NCBI GenBank assembly: GCA_035625025.1
Contig: DASPQJ010000054.1
Location: forward strand, 1-64,000
DNA from: Bog-793 sp035625025
Lineage (GTDB): Bacteria; Actinomycetota; Acidimicrobiia; Acidimicrobiales; Bog-793
Direction of reading: 5' to 3'
DNA: 64,000 bases
The notes beneath the pieces are model-generated. The model searched no databases. It saw only the letters and a program-made list of their open reading frames with translations, and had not been told where the DNA came from. The position numbers and the translations under genes are program-made. Positions 33,825 to 43,021 of this stretch are shown in pieces (the first letter of the stretch is position 1; each line of letters begins with the position of its first letter).

Positions 33825-34322
33825 GTGGTGGCGATAACACGGGACGACGTTCGGCTCCTCCGTTCCGCAGGTCGACGCGTCACAGCGGTGCGCCTGGCTG
33901 TCCTCGAACAAGTCGGCGCGCAACCGCACGCGGACGTGGAAACGATCTTCCATGCCGTCGATGTCCAACTGGGCAGCGTTTCGCGACAGGCGGTGTACGA
34001 CGCGCTGCGGTCCCTCGCGGCGGCGAATCTTGTCCGTCGTGTCGAACCGGCGGGAAGCCCCGCCCGTTACGAGACACGCGTCGGCGACAACCACCACCAC
34101 GTCGTGTGTCGAATCTGTGGCGCGACTGCCGACGTCGATTGCGCGGTCGGTGCGGCACCGTGTCTCGAGCCCTCTGAGCTGCACGGCTTCGTGCTCGACG
34201 AAGCCGAGGTGACCTTCTGGGGACTCTGCCCGCGCTGTCAGCAACCAGTCGCGCCTGACTCGCCAAGCAACCTCAAGGAACGACCCGCAATTCCTTCCCC
34301 GCGACGAGATCGAAAGAAGTGA
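33825..34322 (+). CDS. furA: FurA/PerR-type peroxide-responsive Fur regulator
   Basis: 165 residues from GTG 33825 (GTG 33828 is equally possible). The winged helix reads RRVTAVRLAVLEQVGAQPHAD and SVSRQAVYDALRSLAAANLV. The metal region has HHHVVCRICG and a second pair in GLCPRCQQP, so the structural zinc site is complete. It sits directly before a catalase with a 4-bp overlap at GTG 34319 or a 5-bp gap at ATG 34328, the arrangement of FurA/CatR regulators that repress a catalase until peroxide oxidises the bound iron. The basic tail (PSPRRDRKK) is not conserved in the family. Confidence 0.9.
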   Translation: MVAITRDDVRLLRSAGRRVTAVRLAVLEQVGAQPHADVETIFHAVDVQLGSVSRQAVYDALRSLAAANLVRRVEPAGSPARYETRVGDNHHHVVCRICGATADVDCAVGAAPCLEPSELHGFVLDEAEVTFWGLCPRCQQPVAPDSPSNLKERPAIPSPRRDRKK

Positions 34323-34327
34323 TCGTG

Positions 34328-35800
34328 ATGCCAGGAAAGAACGACAAGTCAGACAGCACCCGACGTCCGACCACGACAGACGCCGGAATTCCCGCTCCGA
34401 GCGATGAGCATTCGCTCACCGTCGGCCCGGACGGACCGATTCTCCTGCAGGACCATTACCTCATCCAGAAGATGGCGCAGTTCAACCGGGAGCGCGTGCC
34501 CGAGCGCGTCGTCCACGCCAAAGGAGGCGGCGCTTTCGGCGTCTTCGAGTGCTTCGAGGACGTCAACAAATACACGAGGGCGCAGGTCTTCCGCAAGAAC
34601 GCAAAAACCGAGGTGCTTCTCCGCTTCTCAACCGTCGCCGGTGAGCTCGGCTCCGCGGACACCGTCAGGGATCCCCGCGGTTTCGCGATCAAGTTCTACA
34701 CAGAGGAAGGCAACTACGACCTCGTCGGGAATAACACCCCGATCTTTTTCATCCGTGATCCTTCCAAGTTCTCAGATTTCATCCACTCTCAGAAGCGCCG
34801 AGCTGACACGCACTTGCGTGACAACAACATGCAGTGGGATTTCTGGACGCTCTCACCTGAGTCCGCGCACCAGGTGACATTCCTCATGACCGACCGAGGT
34901 ACTCCCCGGACCTGGCGACACATGAACGGCTACGGAAGCCACACCTTCATGTGGGTCAACGGAGCCGGAGAGAAATTCTGGGTCAAGTATCACTTCAAGA
35001 CCGACCAAGGAATCGAGAATTTCTCCGACGCCGAGGCGAAGACGATGGCCGCCGAGGACCCGGACTTCCACCTGCGCGACTTGTACGCCGCGATCGAGCG
35101 TGGCGAGTACCCGAGCTGGACGCTTGAGATGCAAATTATGGACTTCGCGGACGCGGCTGACTACCGTTTCAACCCCTTCGATCTGACGAAGGTATGGCCG
35201 CACTCGGATTACCCGCCCCTTAAGATCGGCCGGCTGACGCTCAACCGCAACCCCGAGGACTACTTCTCCCAGATCGAACAAGCAGCGTTCGAACCGTCGA
35301 ACATGGTCCCCGGTGTCGGGCCGAGTCCGGACAAGATGCTGCTCGGGAGGTTGTTCAGCTACCCCGACACCCATCGCCACCGGATTGGCACGAACTATCT
35401 CCAACTTCCGGTGAATCGTCCCAAGTCCCCCGTCAATTCGTACAGTAAAGACGGGGCGATGCGGTACGAGAATCCGGGCGATCCTGTTTACGCGCCGAAC
35501 TCCGCCGGCGGTCCGGTAGCGGACCCGGATCGCTACGGCGACCCCGGAGGCTGGATGGTGACCGGTGAGATCGTCCGCGCGGCCTATGACCTTCACAAGG
35601 AGGATGACGACTTCGGACAAGCGGCGACGCTCTATCGCAAGGTGCTCTCGGAAAGTGATCGCGAGCATCTCGTCGCGAACATCGTCGGGCACGTGCGCAA
35701 TGGGGTAACCGCAGCAATGACATCGAGGGTGATCGACTACTGGCGCCAAGTCGACTCCGACCTTGGTTCCCGTGTGACCACGGCTCTCAAGACGACCTGA
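34328..35800 (+). CDS. katA: Monofunctional heme catalase
   Basis: 490 residues from ATG 34328; GTG 34319 and 34325 are in-frame alternatives that would overlap furA. It breaks hydrogen peroxide into water and oxygen in the cytosol. Catalytic His63 lies in RVVHAKGGGAFGVFE, the catalytic Asn in YDLVGNNTPIFFIRDP near residue 137, and the heme-ligand Tyr in GRLFSYPDTHRHRIG near 346. The length fits the small-subunit clade 3 enzymes. Coupling to furA suggests induction by peroxide. Confidence 0.96.
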   Translation: MPGKNDKSDSTRRPTTTDAGIPAPSDEHSLTVGPDGPILLQDHYLIQKMAQFNRERVPERVVHAKGGGAFGVFECFEDVNKYTRAQVFRKNAKTEVLLRFSTVAGELGSADTVRDPRGFAIKFYTEEGNYDLVGNNTPIFFIRDPSKFSDFIHSQKRRADTHLRDNNMQWDFWTLSPESAHQVTFLMTDRGTPRTWRHMNGYGSHTFMWVNGAGEKFWVKYHFKTDQGIENFSDAEAKTMAAEDPDFHLRDLYAAIERGEYPSWTLEMQIMDFADAADYRFNPFDLTKVWPHSDYPPLKIGRLTLNRNPEDYFSQIEQAAFEPSNMVPGVGPSPDKMLLGRLFSYPDTHRHRIGTNYLQLPVNRPKSPVNSYSKDGAMRYENPGDPVYAPNSAGGPVADPDRYGDPGGWMVTGEIVRAAYDLHKEDDDFGQAATLYRKVLSESDREHLVANIVGHVRNGVTAAMTSRVIDYWRQVDSDLGSRVTTALKTT

Positions 35801-36219
35801 TGCGGATCCACGATCACTCGCGAGAGCCACGGATTCCGTTTTCCCGGAGGAGTGAACCTCATTCAGTAGTCCGCCGTCCACCGTTGCCACAAGCTTCGTA
35901 GCACGTGCCAGCGATGGCACCGCTTGGGGTCTTCCCGTAATTTATGGACGTCATCGGCACGTCGACGAGAACCGGGGCGGATCCGGACGATGTCGTACCA
36001 AAGTCGGAGTTGAACGCGCCCTGACCATGGTCGACGACGTCAACCACCCGCTACAGCACCGTGAACTACTGTCACTAGCCAGAATCAGCGAAGCGACGTC
36101 TTCGTGTTCGCGCACGCTGGCGGATCCTGGGCGGCAGCCCGTTCGACGGACCTGCCGACCACGCGCAAACGGAGAGCCCGCTGCGGGCGGGTCGTGCTGA
36201 CGGAGAGATTCGTGGGCAG
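35801..36219. other. Intergenic, possible short remnant on the minus strand
   Basis: 419 bases between the catalase and the first glycan-region gene. A minus-strand frame around 35860-36050 reads partly like protein (DHGQGAFNSDFGTTSSG, YGKTPSGAIAGTCYEACGNGG) but has no ribosome site or recognised family. I leave it uncalled. The change from GC-rich to mixed base use happens here. Confidence 0.35.
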
Positions 36220-38388
36220 ATGGCTGATCAGGTCGGTTTGACCTCCCTGGCTTCACAAGGCCCGGAGACGGGCGAGGGGCCTTTCTCCCCGGATGAGGCT
36301 GCGCGCGTACCGCGCCATGGCAAGCATTCGGTCTCCGACCCGCCTGAGATCATCCAACGCGCGCTCTGCGTCGTCGCCGCGCTCGGTCTGCTCATCCTGG
36401 CGGAAGTCAACTTCGGCGTCGGTGTGAGTTCTCCCTGGAGGGCCCAGATATCGCCGTTGGGCTTCGTGCTCGCACTCGGCCTCGCCGTGGCCGCGTGCAG
36501 CGTCCAGTCGGAGCGCGCGCTGAACTGGGTGTTGCTGACCGTTTTCGCTGTGGCAGTCGCGCTCACGGCCACTGAAGCAATGGGCGAATTCCTTTACCGT
36601 CGTGGATTCACGACGGACGAAGGCGCGTTCGTCCAGTACGGCACACGACTTCTCCTACGGGGCCTGAACCCTTTCACCCACTCACTGGCGCCCGGACTCC
36701 AGCTGTATGGCCCGGCACCAGTTCCGACGACATTGACAAACGGATCGATTTCCTCGGCCTATGTCTATCCTTCATTGCCTTTGCTGCTCAACGTGCCTTT
36801 CTACTGGATGACAAACGGCGTCCAGTCTGTTTCTGTCGCTGCGGTGTTCTTCCAGTGCGTCGCGACCGCGGTTCTCTTCGTGATTCTGCCCGGTCGGTTG
36901 CGCGCACTTGCCGTCATCGTCGTCCTCGAGCTTCCGCTCCTGTTTGGATTCGAGGTCGCGGGCTCCTTCTACACGATGCTCCTGCCGTTCGCGCTGATCG
37001 CGGTCTGGAGATGGGCTGACATCGGTCACACCGGCCGCCTGTCGACAGGCGACATAGCGCGTGCCGTCTGCCTCGGACTGGCATGCGCGGTTGAGCAGAT
37101 CGTCTGGATCATGGCGCTGTTCCTCGCCCTCGGCATCTGGCGAGCGGGGTCTCGCCGGCTCGGAAATGCCGGCTCGGCGCGTGTTGCCGCGCGATTTGTG
37201 CTCGTGACACTGGCGACATTCGCGTTGGTGAACCTTCCTTTCATTCTTTGGGGAGCGGCCGCCTGGTGGCGGGACGTGATCGCCCCCTTCACGCAGCACG
37301 CGGTTCCTCTCGGCGAAGGTCTTGTTGAACTGACACTCATTCTGCACGCCGGAGGCGGGAACCTCAGTTGGTATTCGGACGCTGCACTGGCTCTACTTCT
37401 GGCACTTGTCGTCACCTACGTTGTGTGGTTCCGAGGAATGTGGCGCGCGGGAATCGTCCTTGCTGGCGTGATGTTCTTCGTGAGCACGCGTCCTCTGGAC
37501 GGGTACTGGCTCGAAGTTGCGCCTCTCTGGCTGGCGGCTGTCATCGTGCCAGGGCGGGCTCCTGACCCCCTGCCGTTGACGTCGTGGTCGTTGCGGCTGA
37601 AAAGCCTCCGAATCGGACTGACGGCAGCCGTTTTCGCTCCGACACTGGCATTCGTCGGTCTGGCCCTGTCAGCTACAGCGCCGCTGGAACTTCGCGTCGA
37701 ATCCGTGAGTGTCCAGGTCTCTTTGCAATCCATCTGGGGTATATCCGTTCGAGCGACGAACCTCACGGGAAGTCCCATTCAGCCTCATTTCGCGCTCGAT
37801 ACGATCGGTGAGTTAACTCCTTACTGGACGATCGATTCCGGACCAGCGATCCTCCACGGGGGCCAAACCGCCTTCTATGAAATCAGCTCGCCGAGCCTAC
37901 AGAACAACCCAGAGGTCAGTGCGCCGTTCGTCGTCTCTGCAGTTTCGGCGGCACCAGACGCCATTTCAACGAGCCCGGTGTTCCAAGCAGCGGGCCGTCA
38001 CGTCGAGCTCACGCCGAACGAGGTGGACAACCCTGTCCCGGTCGGACACGTGGTCGTTTTCCACGCCCAGATCGAGAACGTGTCTGACGTGCCCTTGGCG
38101 ATCCGGGGTATCAAGGTGGCGCTGTGGAAGGTCATCCTCGGCGAACATCAGACCTTGCACTCCAAAGCGTCCGTCAACGGCTTGCCCATCATCAAGCGCG
38201 TTGCTTTCGCGCGCACAAACGCTGCAGGCGTCGCGACCTTCCGCGTCCTCGACCTCGTGCCGGAGGGCACGCGCACCGCACCCGTCTACTTCTTGAGTTG
38301 GATCGTCTCGAAACACTCCTACAACTACGGATACTCGAACCCGGTCGAGGTGAAGTGGTACTCACCGCCGTCGGCCCCAACGCACTGA
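36220..38388 (+). CDS. GT-C-like polytopic membrane protein with C-terminal beta-rich domain
   Basis: 722 residues. About ten or eleven membrane segments lie between residues 47 and 490. The first large outside loop has RRGFTTDEGAFVQYGTRLLL, where the acidic pair resembles the catalytic DE of GT-C glycosyltransferases that use polyprenyl-phosphate sugars. Residues about 500-722 are soluble and beta-rich, with two Ig-like stretches (LRVESVSVQVSLQSIW and VGHVVVFHAQIENVSDV), expected outside the cell. It is the first gene of the surface-glycan region. No close family was recognised; a sugar or oligosaccharide transferase or polymerase is the best guess. Confidence 0.68.
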   Translation: MADQVGLTSLASQGPETGEGPFSPDEAARVPRHGKHSVSDPPEIIQRALCVVAALGLLILAEVNFGVGVSSPWRAQISPLGFVLALGLAVAACSVQSERALNWVLLTVFAVAVALTATEAMGEFLYRRGFTTDEGAFVQYGTRLLLRGLNPFTHSLAPGLQLYGPAPVPTTLTNGSISSAYVYPSLPLLLNVPFYWMTNGVQSVSVAAVFFQCVATAVLFVILPGRLRALAVIVVLELPLLFGFEVAGSFYTMLLPFALIAVWRWADIGHTGRLSTGDIARAVCLGLACAVEQIVWIMALFLALGIWRAGSRRLGNAGSARVAARFVLVTLATFALVNLPFILWGAAAWWRDVIAPFTQHAVPLGEGLVELTLILHAGGGNLSWYSDAALALLLALVVTYVVWFRGMWRAGIVLAGVMFFVSTRPLDGYWLEVAPLWLAAVIVPGRAPDPLPLTSWSLRLKSLRIGLTAAVFAPTLAFVGLALSATAPLELRVESVSVQVSLQSIWGISVRATNLTGSPIQPHFALDTIGELTPYWTIDSGPAILHGGQTAFYEISSPSLQNNPEVSAPFVVSAVSAAPDAISTSPVFQAAGRHVELTPNEVDNPVPVGHVVVFHAQIENVSDVPLAIRGIKVALWKVILGEHQTLHSKASVNGLPIIKRVAFARTNAAGVATFRVLDLVPEGTRTAPVYFLSWIVSKHSYNYGYSNPVEVKWYSPPSAPTH

Positions 38389-38586
38389 GCCGCGCTACGA
38401 CAGCTCACCGCCGGTTCACCCAGCTCGCACCGGCACATCCACTGAATCTCCGGCTGAGGCAAGAGGAATGACCTCTCCCTCCGCCGCGTACTTCCCACTA
38501 GCCGACTACCTTTGCACGCTTGCGACAAGGTCAGATCACACCCCCTAGAGTGGACTCTTCGACAATAAGGATTCAGGCGGGCCTGT

Positions 38587-39594
38587 GTGACGCAACACCG
38601 CGAGCGTCTCTCCGTATTGATGCCCACTTTTCAGGGACAACAGTTCATCGGCCACGCATTGGAGAGCATTGCTCATTATCGGGTCCCCGACATGGAAGTC
38701 ATCCTGATCGATGACGGCTCCACGGATCAAACGATCGAAATAGCCAAGGCGTATAGACCCCGATTACACATGCGTATCCTCCAGCCCGATCCGCGTCACA
38801 ATTGGATCGCGATGACCAACATTGGGCTCGTCGAAGCAACGGGTGCTTGGTCTTGCATCCTTCATCAGGACGACGCTTGGCATCCTGACCGCGTTTCTTC
38901 GCTCACTCCGATGCTTCCACATCACTCGTCATCCATGATCTGCTTCCAAACGGAACTGATGGATGAAGCCGGACGCTACATCGGAATGTGGCGCTTCCCG
39001 AGAGCCGTGCGTCAGTACCTTGACAAGTCCGCCAGAATGCCTTTGGCCAAATCGCTCTATGTTCAGAACTGGCTTGCGGTGCCCTCAATAGTCTTTGACA
39101 CAACCTTGGCCAGAAAAATCGGCGGGCTTGATGAAACGCTCTGGTACACGGCCGATTGGGATCTGTGGCTCAAACTCCTGCAACAAGCGCCAGCGACACT
39201 TCTGGGAAGCACCGGCGCTTACTTTCGAATCCATTCTCAATCTCAGACGACGTTGAGAAGTAATGACGCCGAGGCGTTCCTAAAACAAATGGAAGTCGTT
39301 CAAGAGCGCCATCTCTGGGCGCTAGAGAGCGAACCGCGCGCCCACGCATATCACAGCGCTGGCGTTCTGTCTACGAGAACGAACTCCGCACTGGCCGCGG
39401 CGTTCCACCTTCGCCCTGGCGGATATCTCGTCTGGCTGCGGTCGCTCGTCACTTCCGGGTTCCCCGGCACAGTCATTTGGATTACGAATTCGGCCATTCT
39501 CGACCGAATCGTTCCTCGGCTAAGACTGATCTTGCGAAGGCGCTTCCGAAGGGGCGTTCCCCGGCTTCGCTCGACCCCGAATGACGAGGAGTAG
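38587..39594 (+). CDS. Family 2 glycosyltransferase
   Basis: 335 residues from GTG 38587. The GT-A fold opens LSVLMPTFQGQQFIGHALESI, with the nucleotide-binding IDDGSTD near residue 42, the metal-binding HQDDAW near 95 and TADWDLWLKL near 195, where the catalytic Asp is expected. It would transfer a sugar from a nucleotide donor at the inner face of the membrane during glycan assembly. The acceptor is unknown. Confidence 0.88.
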   Translation: MTQHRERLSVLMPTFQGQQFIGHALESIAHYRVPDMEVILIDDGSTDQTIEIAKAYRPRLHMRILQPDPRHNWIAMTNIGLVEATGAWSCILHQDDAWHPDRVSSLTPMLPHHSSSMICFQTELMDEAGRYIGMWRFPRAVRQYLDKSARMPLAKSLYVQNWLAVPSIVFDTTLARKIGGLDETLWYTADWDLWLKLLQQAPATLLGSTGAYFRIHSQSQTTLRSNDAEAFLKQMEVVQERHLWALESEPRAHAYHSAGVLSTRTNSALAAAFHLRPGGYLVWLRSLVTSGFPGTVIWITNSAILDRIVPRLRLILRRRFRRGVPRLRSTPNDEE

Positions 39595-40065
39595 CCATAT
39601 CTGCGGTTTCTTTCGCGCTCGGTACCGCCCCACAGTTACGAAGAACCGACGTCGTAAGCAGGACGTGAGCGGTCGCTACCCAGTCCTACCCGACGACCAA
39701 TCAAGGCTAGCCTCTGGTTCTGTGTTGCAGCCCTTCCGCCAACACACTCTTGGTTCGATCATCACCCGTCACTGTCCAAGATCCAAAGAGCCGCCGCAAA
39801 AGGTCGTTCCTGGAACTGCCGCGGCAATCCTTCCTGGCCAATACGGCGGCGCTGAGGCGCGCTCGTCTCGACTGATGTGATCGCGAAACGAAAACCCGTC
39901 CGGGACTGCCCCATCTCGACAGGCCTGTCCACCAATTTGTTCGGTTCCCACGTTTGGCGCCTCTCCCACCTCATGCCACACCCGACCCCGAACCCAGCGA
40001 CCAGAACTCCCTGGAAGGCCGAGTAGTGCCAGCGGCCCGCGGTGAACACGAGGCGGTCTGTGAAC
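39595..40065. other. Intergenic, no gene recognised
   Basis: About 470 bases. Short open frames on both strands lack protein-like composition, ribosome sites or family similarity. Base composition is AT-richer than in the first half of the window. Confidence 0.45.
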
Positions 40066-41427
40066 ATGGAAGCTGACAGTGGGCGTCAGACCGGTCGGGT
40101 CGAAAGACGACTAGACCTCCGAAACCAGTTGGTTTCGAGTCTCGACGGTTTCAGGACGACTCTCGGTAGCTTCCGCGGAGTCCATCGCGACAGCTTGATG
40201 ACTAACTCCTTCTTCCTCGCGTCAAACACCGTCACTATGGGAGTGTCCGGGTTCGTCTTCTGGATTGTGGCGGCACGACTTTTTCACCCGGACGCGGTCG
40301 GTCTGGCCACGACGGTCATCACGGCTGCAGGTCTCATTAGTTTCGTCGGACAATGCGGTTTCAATACAACCTTTGTAGCCGTTCTCCCCACGACGACAGA
40401 GACCAACGTCATTATGAACACGGGAACTCTCGTCACGTTCTGCGCCGCGGGGTTGGTCGCGGCCGGTTACGCGGGCGTCGTCCCAGTCTTCGCGCCGCGA
40501 CTCGAGTTCTTGCGATCAGACATGTGGTATTTCCTGGCATTCGTACTGTTCACTGGGTTCATCGCCGTCAATTCCGTGACCGACTCCGTCTTTATTGCGT
40601 TCCGTTCCGCCAAGTACAACCTTTTCATCGATGGCTTCATCCAGGGAGTAATAAAGCTTCTCTTCCTCGTGGCTGTCGTCAGCATGGGCGCCATCGGCAT
40701 CTTCCTTTCCTACGGTGCAGGCGCGTTCATCGCCGTCGCGGTCAGTCTGGGCTTGATGGCTCGTCTCTTTGGGTACCGACCCCGATTCCGGTTGACACTG
40801 CGTCCTATGGCAGGTGTGCTGCACTACTCGGCTGTCAATTACGTGGCGAACATTCTCACGTTCGTACCGACTTTCCTGGTTCCCCTCTTGATCCTCAGCG
40901 GGTTGGGAGCGGCTTCGGTCGGGTTCTTCTACGTGTCTCTTCAGGTGGTGACGATGCTCTATGGGGCAGAGGGAGCACTTGCCCTTTCTCTGTTCGCGGA
41001 GGGCTCGCAACGGGATGCCAACGTGCGCCGATTAGCAATTAGGACCGGGGTTGCGCTTGTGGGTGTTATCGTGCCCGGGATCGCCGTGATGGCTGGGGGC
41101 AGTGCGGTAATCCTCGGAGTTTTCGGTCCCACCTACCGACAACGGGCCACGGCTCTCCTTGTCGTGCTCGCCATCGGCGCAATTCCCGTCGCGTTGAACC
41201 TGTGGACCACCTGCCTGCTCCGGCTGAAGAGACAACTTGGTGCCGTAGTCATGACGAGTGCCATATTCGCTGCCGGCGTATGTGTGCCAGCGGCATGGTG
41301 GCGGCATCGCCCCCTCGTTTGGGTGGGAGTCGCCTGGCTCATCGGATATGCGTTATCCGGCTTGGCAGGAGTCTTGGCACTCAAGTACCTCCCACGAACA
41401 AGAGAATCGAGTACGGCTGAAACATGA
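40066..41427 (+). CDS. Polysaccharide flippase (Wzx/MATE-like)
   Basis: 453 residues from ATG 40066; GTG 40042 is in frame but has no ribosome site. About twelve hydrophobic segments follow a polar N terminus. SLMTNSFFLASNTVTMGVSGFVFW is the usual opening helix of Wzx-type lipid-linked oligosaccharide flippases, and AVGLATTVITAAGLISFVGQCG matches the second helix region. It would move undecaprenyl-linked sugars across the membrane. Such proteins have little sequence conservation, so the assignment rests on topology, opening helices and context. Confidence 0.78.
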   Translation: MEADSGRQTGRVERRLDLRNQLVSSLDGFRTTLGSFRGVHRDSLMTNSFFLASNTVTMGVSGFVFWIVAARLFHPDAVGLATTVITAAGLISFVGQCGFNTTFVAVLPTTTETNVIMNTGTLVTFCAAGLVAAGYAGVVPVFAPRLEFLRSDMWYFLAFVLFTGFIAVNSVTDSVFIAFRSAKYNLFIDGFIQGVIKLLFLVAVVSMGAIGIFLSYGAGAFIAVAVSLGLMARLFGYRPRFRLTLRPMAGVLHYSAVNYVANILTFVPTFLVPLLILSGLGAASVGFFYVSLQVVTMLYGAEGALALSLFAEGSQRDANVRRLAIRTGVALVGVIVPGIAVMAGGSAVILGVFGPTYRQRATALLVVLAIGAIPVALNLWTTCLLRLKRQLGAVVMTSAIFAAGVCVPAAWWRHRPLVWVGVAWLIGYALSGLAGVLALKYLPRTRESSTAET

Positions 41428-41730
41428 CCGTCTCGCTGTCACGTGGTGTGCTTGGTCGACGTCGATACGAAACATGGCCGCCGCTCCATGCTGTCGTTGC
41501 CGTGACAACACTCTCGACCAGGCCACGACGATCGCCACCGAATCCCCGATTCGCACCTGAGCTTTAGCGACCAACGCCGGTAATTCCACCTCAGTCGAGC
41601 GTCTTTCCAACGTCAGACGTTTCCAGAGGGTTTGGAAAAGGACGCGACTCGCGATGAAGCTGGTTCAGGTTGACGAACTCAATAGTCGATGTTCGGCTTT
41701 CATTCTGAGAACCGGACAGGACGCGCCAGC
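41428..41730. other. Intergenic, no gene recognised
   Basis: 303 bases between two converging genes of the glycan region. Nothing recognisable is present. Confidence 0.45.
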
Positions 41731-42894
41731 TCAGCGTTGCTGCTCAGACACTTGGCGCAGCAATTTGTCAAATCCGGACGCAGTGTCTTCCCATCTCCAG
41801 TTGCGTTCGACAGCCACTCTGCCTTGGCGTCCGAGAGCAGCCGCCAACGAAGTGGAACTCAACAAATGCTCGATGGCAGCTCCGAACTCGGATGCGTCGC
41901 GCCGCACCAGCAGCCCTGTCTTCCCGTTGGTAATCGTTTCGCGAAAGCCTCCCTCGTCCACTGCGACGACTGGACACCCACAAGCCATTGCTTCCAGCGG
42001 CACCAGACCGAACGGCTCCCGGATCTGTCCGCAAGCCACCACGCTTGCCTTTTGATACAACGAAATCAGCTCCGCAAGCGGGACGTTCCGGCGTATTTCC
42101 AAGTCAACGCCCACCGTGGAGGCCTCCCGCTGAAGGTGCTCTTCTTCACTGCCGCGATCCCCCACAACGACCATTCGCGGGCGTGGCCGCTGGAGCGTCC
42201 CCAGGGCCCGGAGCACAAATGAGTGCCCCTTCAGCGGCTGAAGTGCACCAACCGAGAGCACAAACGATTCTCGCCGACCATTGCCGGGATGGAAACACTT
42301 CGCATCGACACCGAGCGATACCACATCGCTGCGGATGCCATAGATCGAAAACAATTCATCCCTGGTGAAACGTGAATGAGTCACCACTCGACGAGCCGAC
42401 TTGATAAAACGACGATCCAGTCGCGCCCGCCGTCCTTCAAACGGCGCACGTCCTACGCGGGCAAAAATGCCGCGTAGCGCGCCCCGAATTTCACAGCCCT
42501 TCGACTCTGGTTCGTACGCAATACGAAGCGACTCCGGCGCATAATAAAGCGTTGGCGACCTCAATCCCAAGAGAACGTCCGGTGCCTGCGTCAGTCGACT
42601 CGCGAAACAGAAGACCGAATCGTGGTGGGTTGCATCGATTTCTCTCGCAAGTCGTGCTCCTTCGTAAGTCGCGAGTGCCAGGGAAATTGCAACTCCAATT
42701 GCCTCAGCGCGCCCATGTCCCGTGCAAATACGTGGCCGTTCGATAACAGGCACATCGGCGAGATCAACAAAACCGTGCACCGACTTATCCCGCGTGTAGA
42801 TGGTTACTGAATCGGCCTCGGTGTGTTTCACCCACTCGGCGAGCACTCGAAGAGCCCCGCCTGTCGGAAGATCGTGAACAACTGCGACGTTCAT
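41731..42894 (-). CDS. Family 4 glycosyltransferase
   Basis: 387 residues on the minus strand. GT-B fold: N-terminal VAVVHDLPTGGALRVLAEW, a C-terminal domain opening FVLSVGALQPLKGHSFVLRAL, and the donor-binding EPFGLVPLEAMACGCPVVAVDEGG with the two conserved glutamates near residues 300-310. It is a retaining enzyme using a nucleotide sugar. It is divergent from the GT2 gene at 43022, with about 127 bp between. Confidence 0.9.
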   Translation of the reverse strand: MNVAVVHDLPTGGALRVLAEWVKHTEADSVTIYTRDKSVHGFVDLADVPVIERPRICTGHGRAEAIGVAISLALATYEGARLAREIDATHHDSVFCFASRLTQAPDVLLGLRSPTLYYAPESLRIAYEPESKGCEIRGALRGIFARVGRAPFEGRRARLDRRFIKSARRVVTHSRFTRDELFSIYGIRSDVVSLGVDAKCFHPGNGRRESFVLSVGALQPLKGHSFVLRALGTLQRPRPRMVVVGDRGSEEEHLQREASTVGVDLEIRRNVPLAELISLYQKASVVACGQIREPFGLVPLEAMACGCPVVAVDEGGFRETITNGKTGLLVRRDASEFGAAIEHLLSSTSLAAALGRQGRVAVERNWRWEDTASGFDKLLRQVSEQQR

Positions 42895-43021
42895 GAATTA
42901 TGACCCTCTCCGACGCGGCAAGCTGAGCGGTCACGACAGACAATAGAATACTGTATGTGTTGCATCTATTTTGATCGATCTCGAGGCTGATTTGATACCA
43001 CTGGATCATGCGGAGCATCGC

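Noticed and set aside
34853..35920. Open frame of 355 codons antisense to the catalase
   Set aside because: Shadow of a clear catalase gene; no ribosome site.
35859..36047. Minus-strand frame of about 60 codons with partly protein-like sequence
   Set aside because: No ribosome site, no family and too short to decide; mentioned only as a possible remnant.
39581..39880. Plus-strand frame of 99 codons after the GT2 gene
   Set aside because: Sequence has no hydrophobic core or motif, and overlaps the end of the GT2 gene without a ribosome site.
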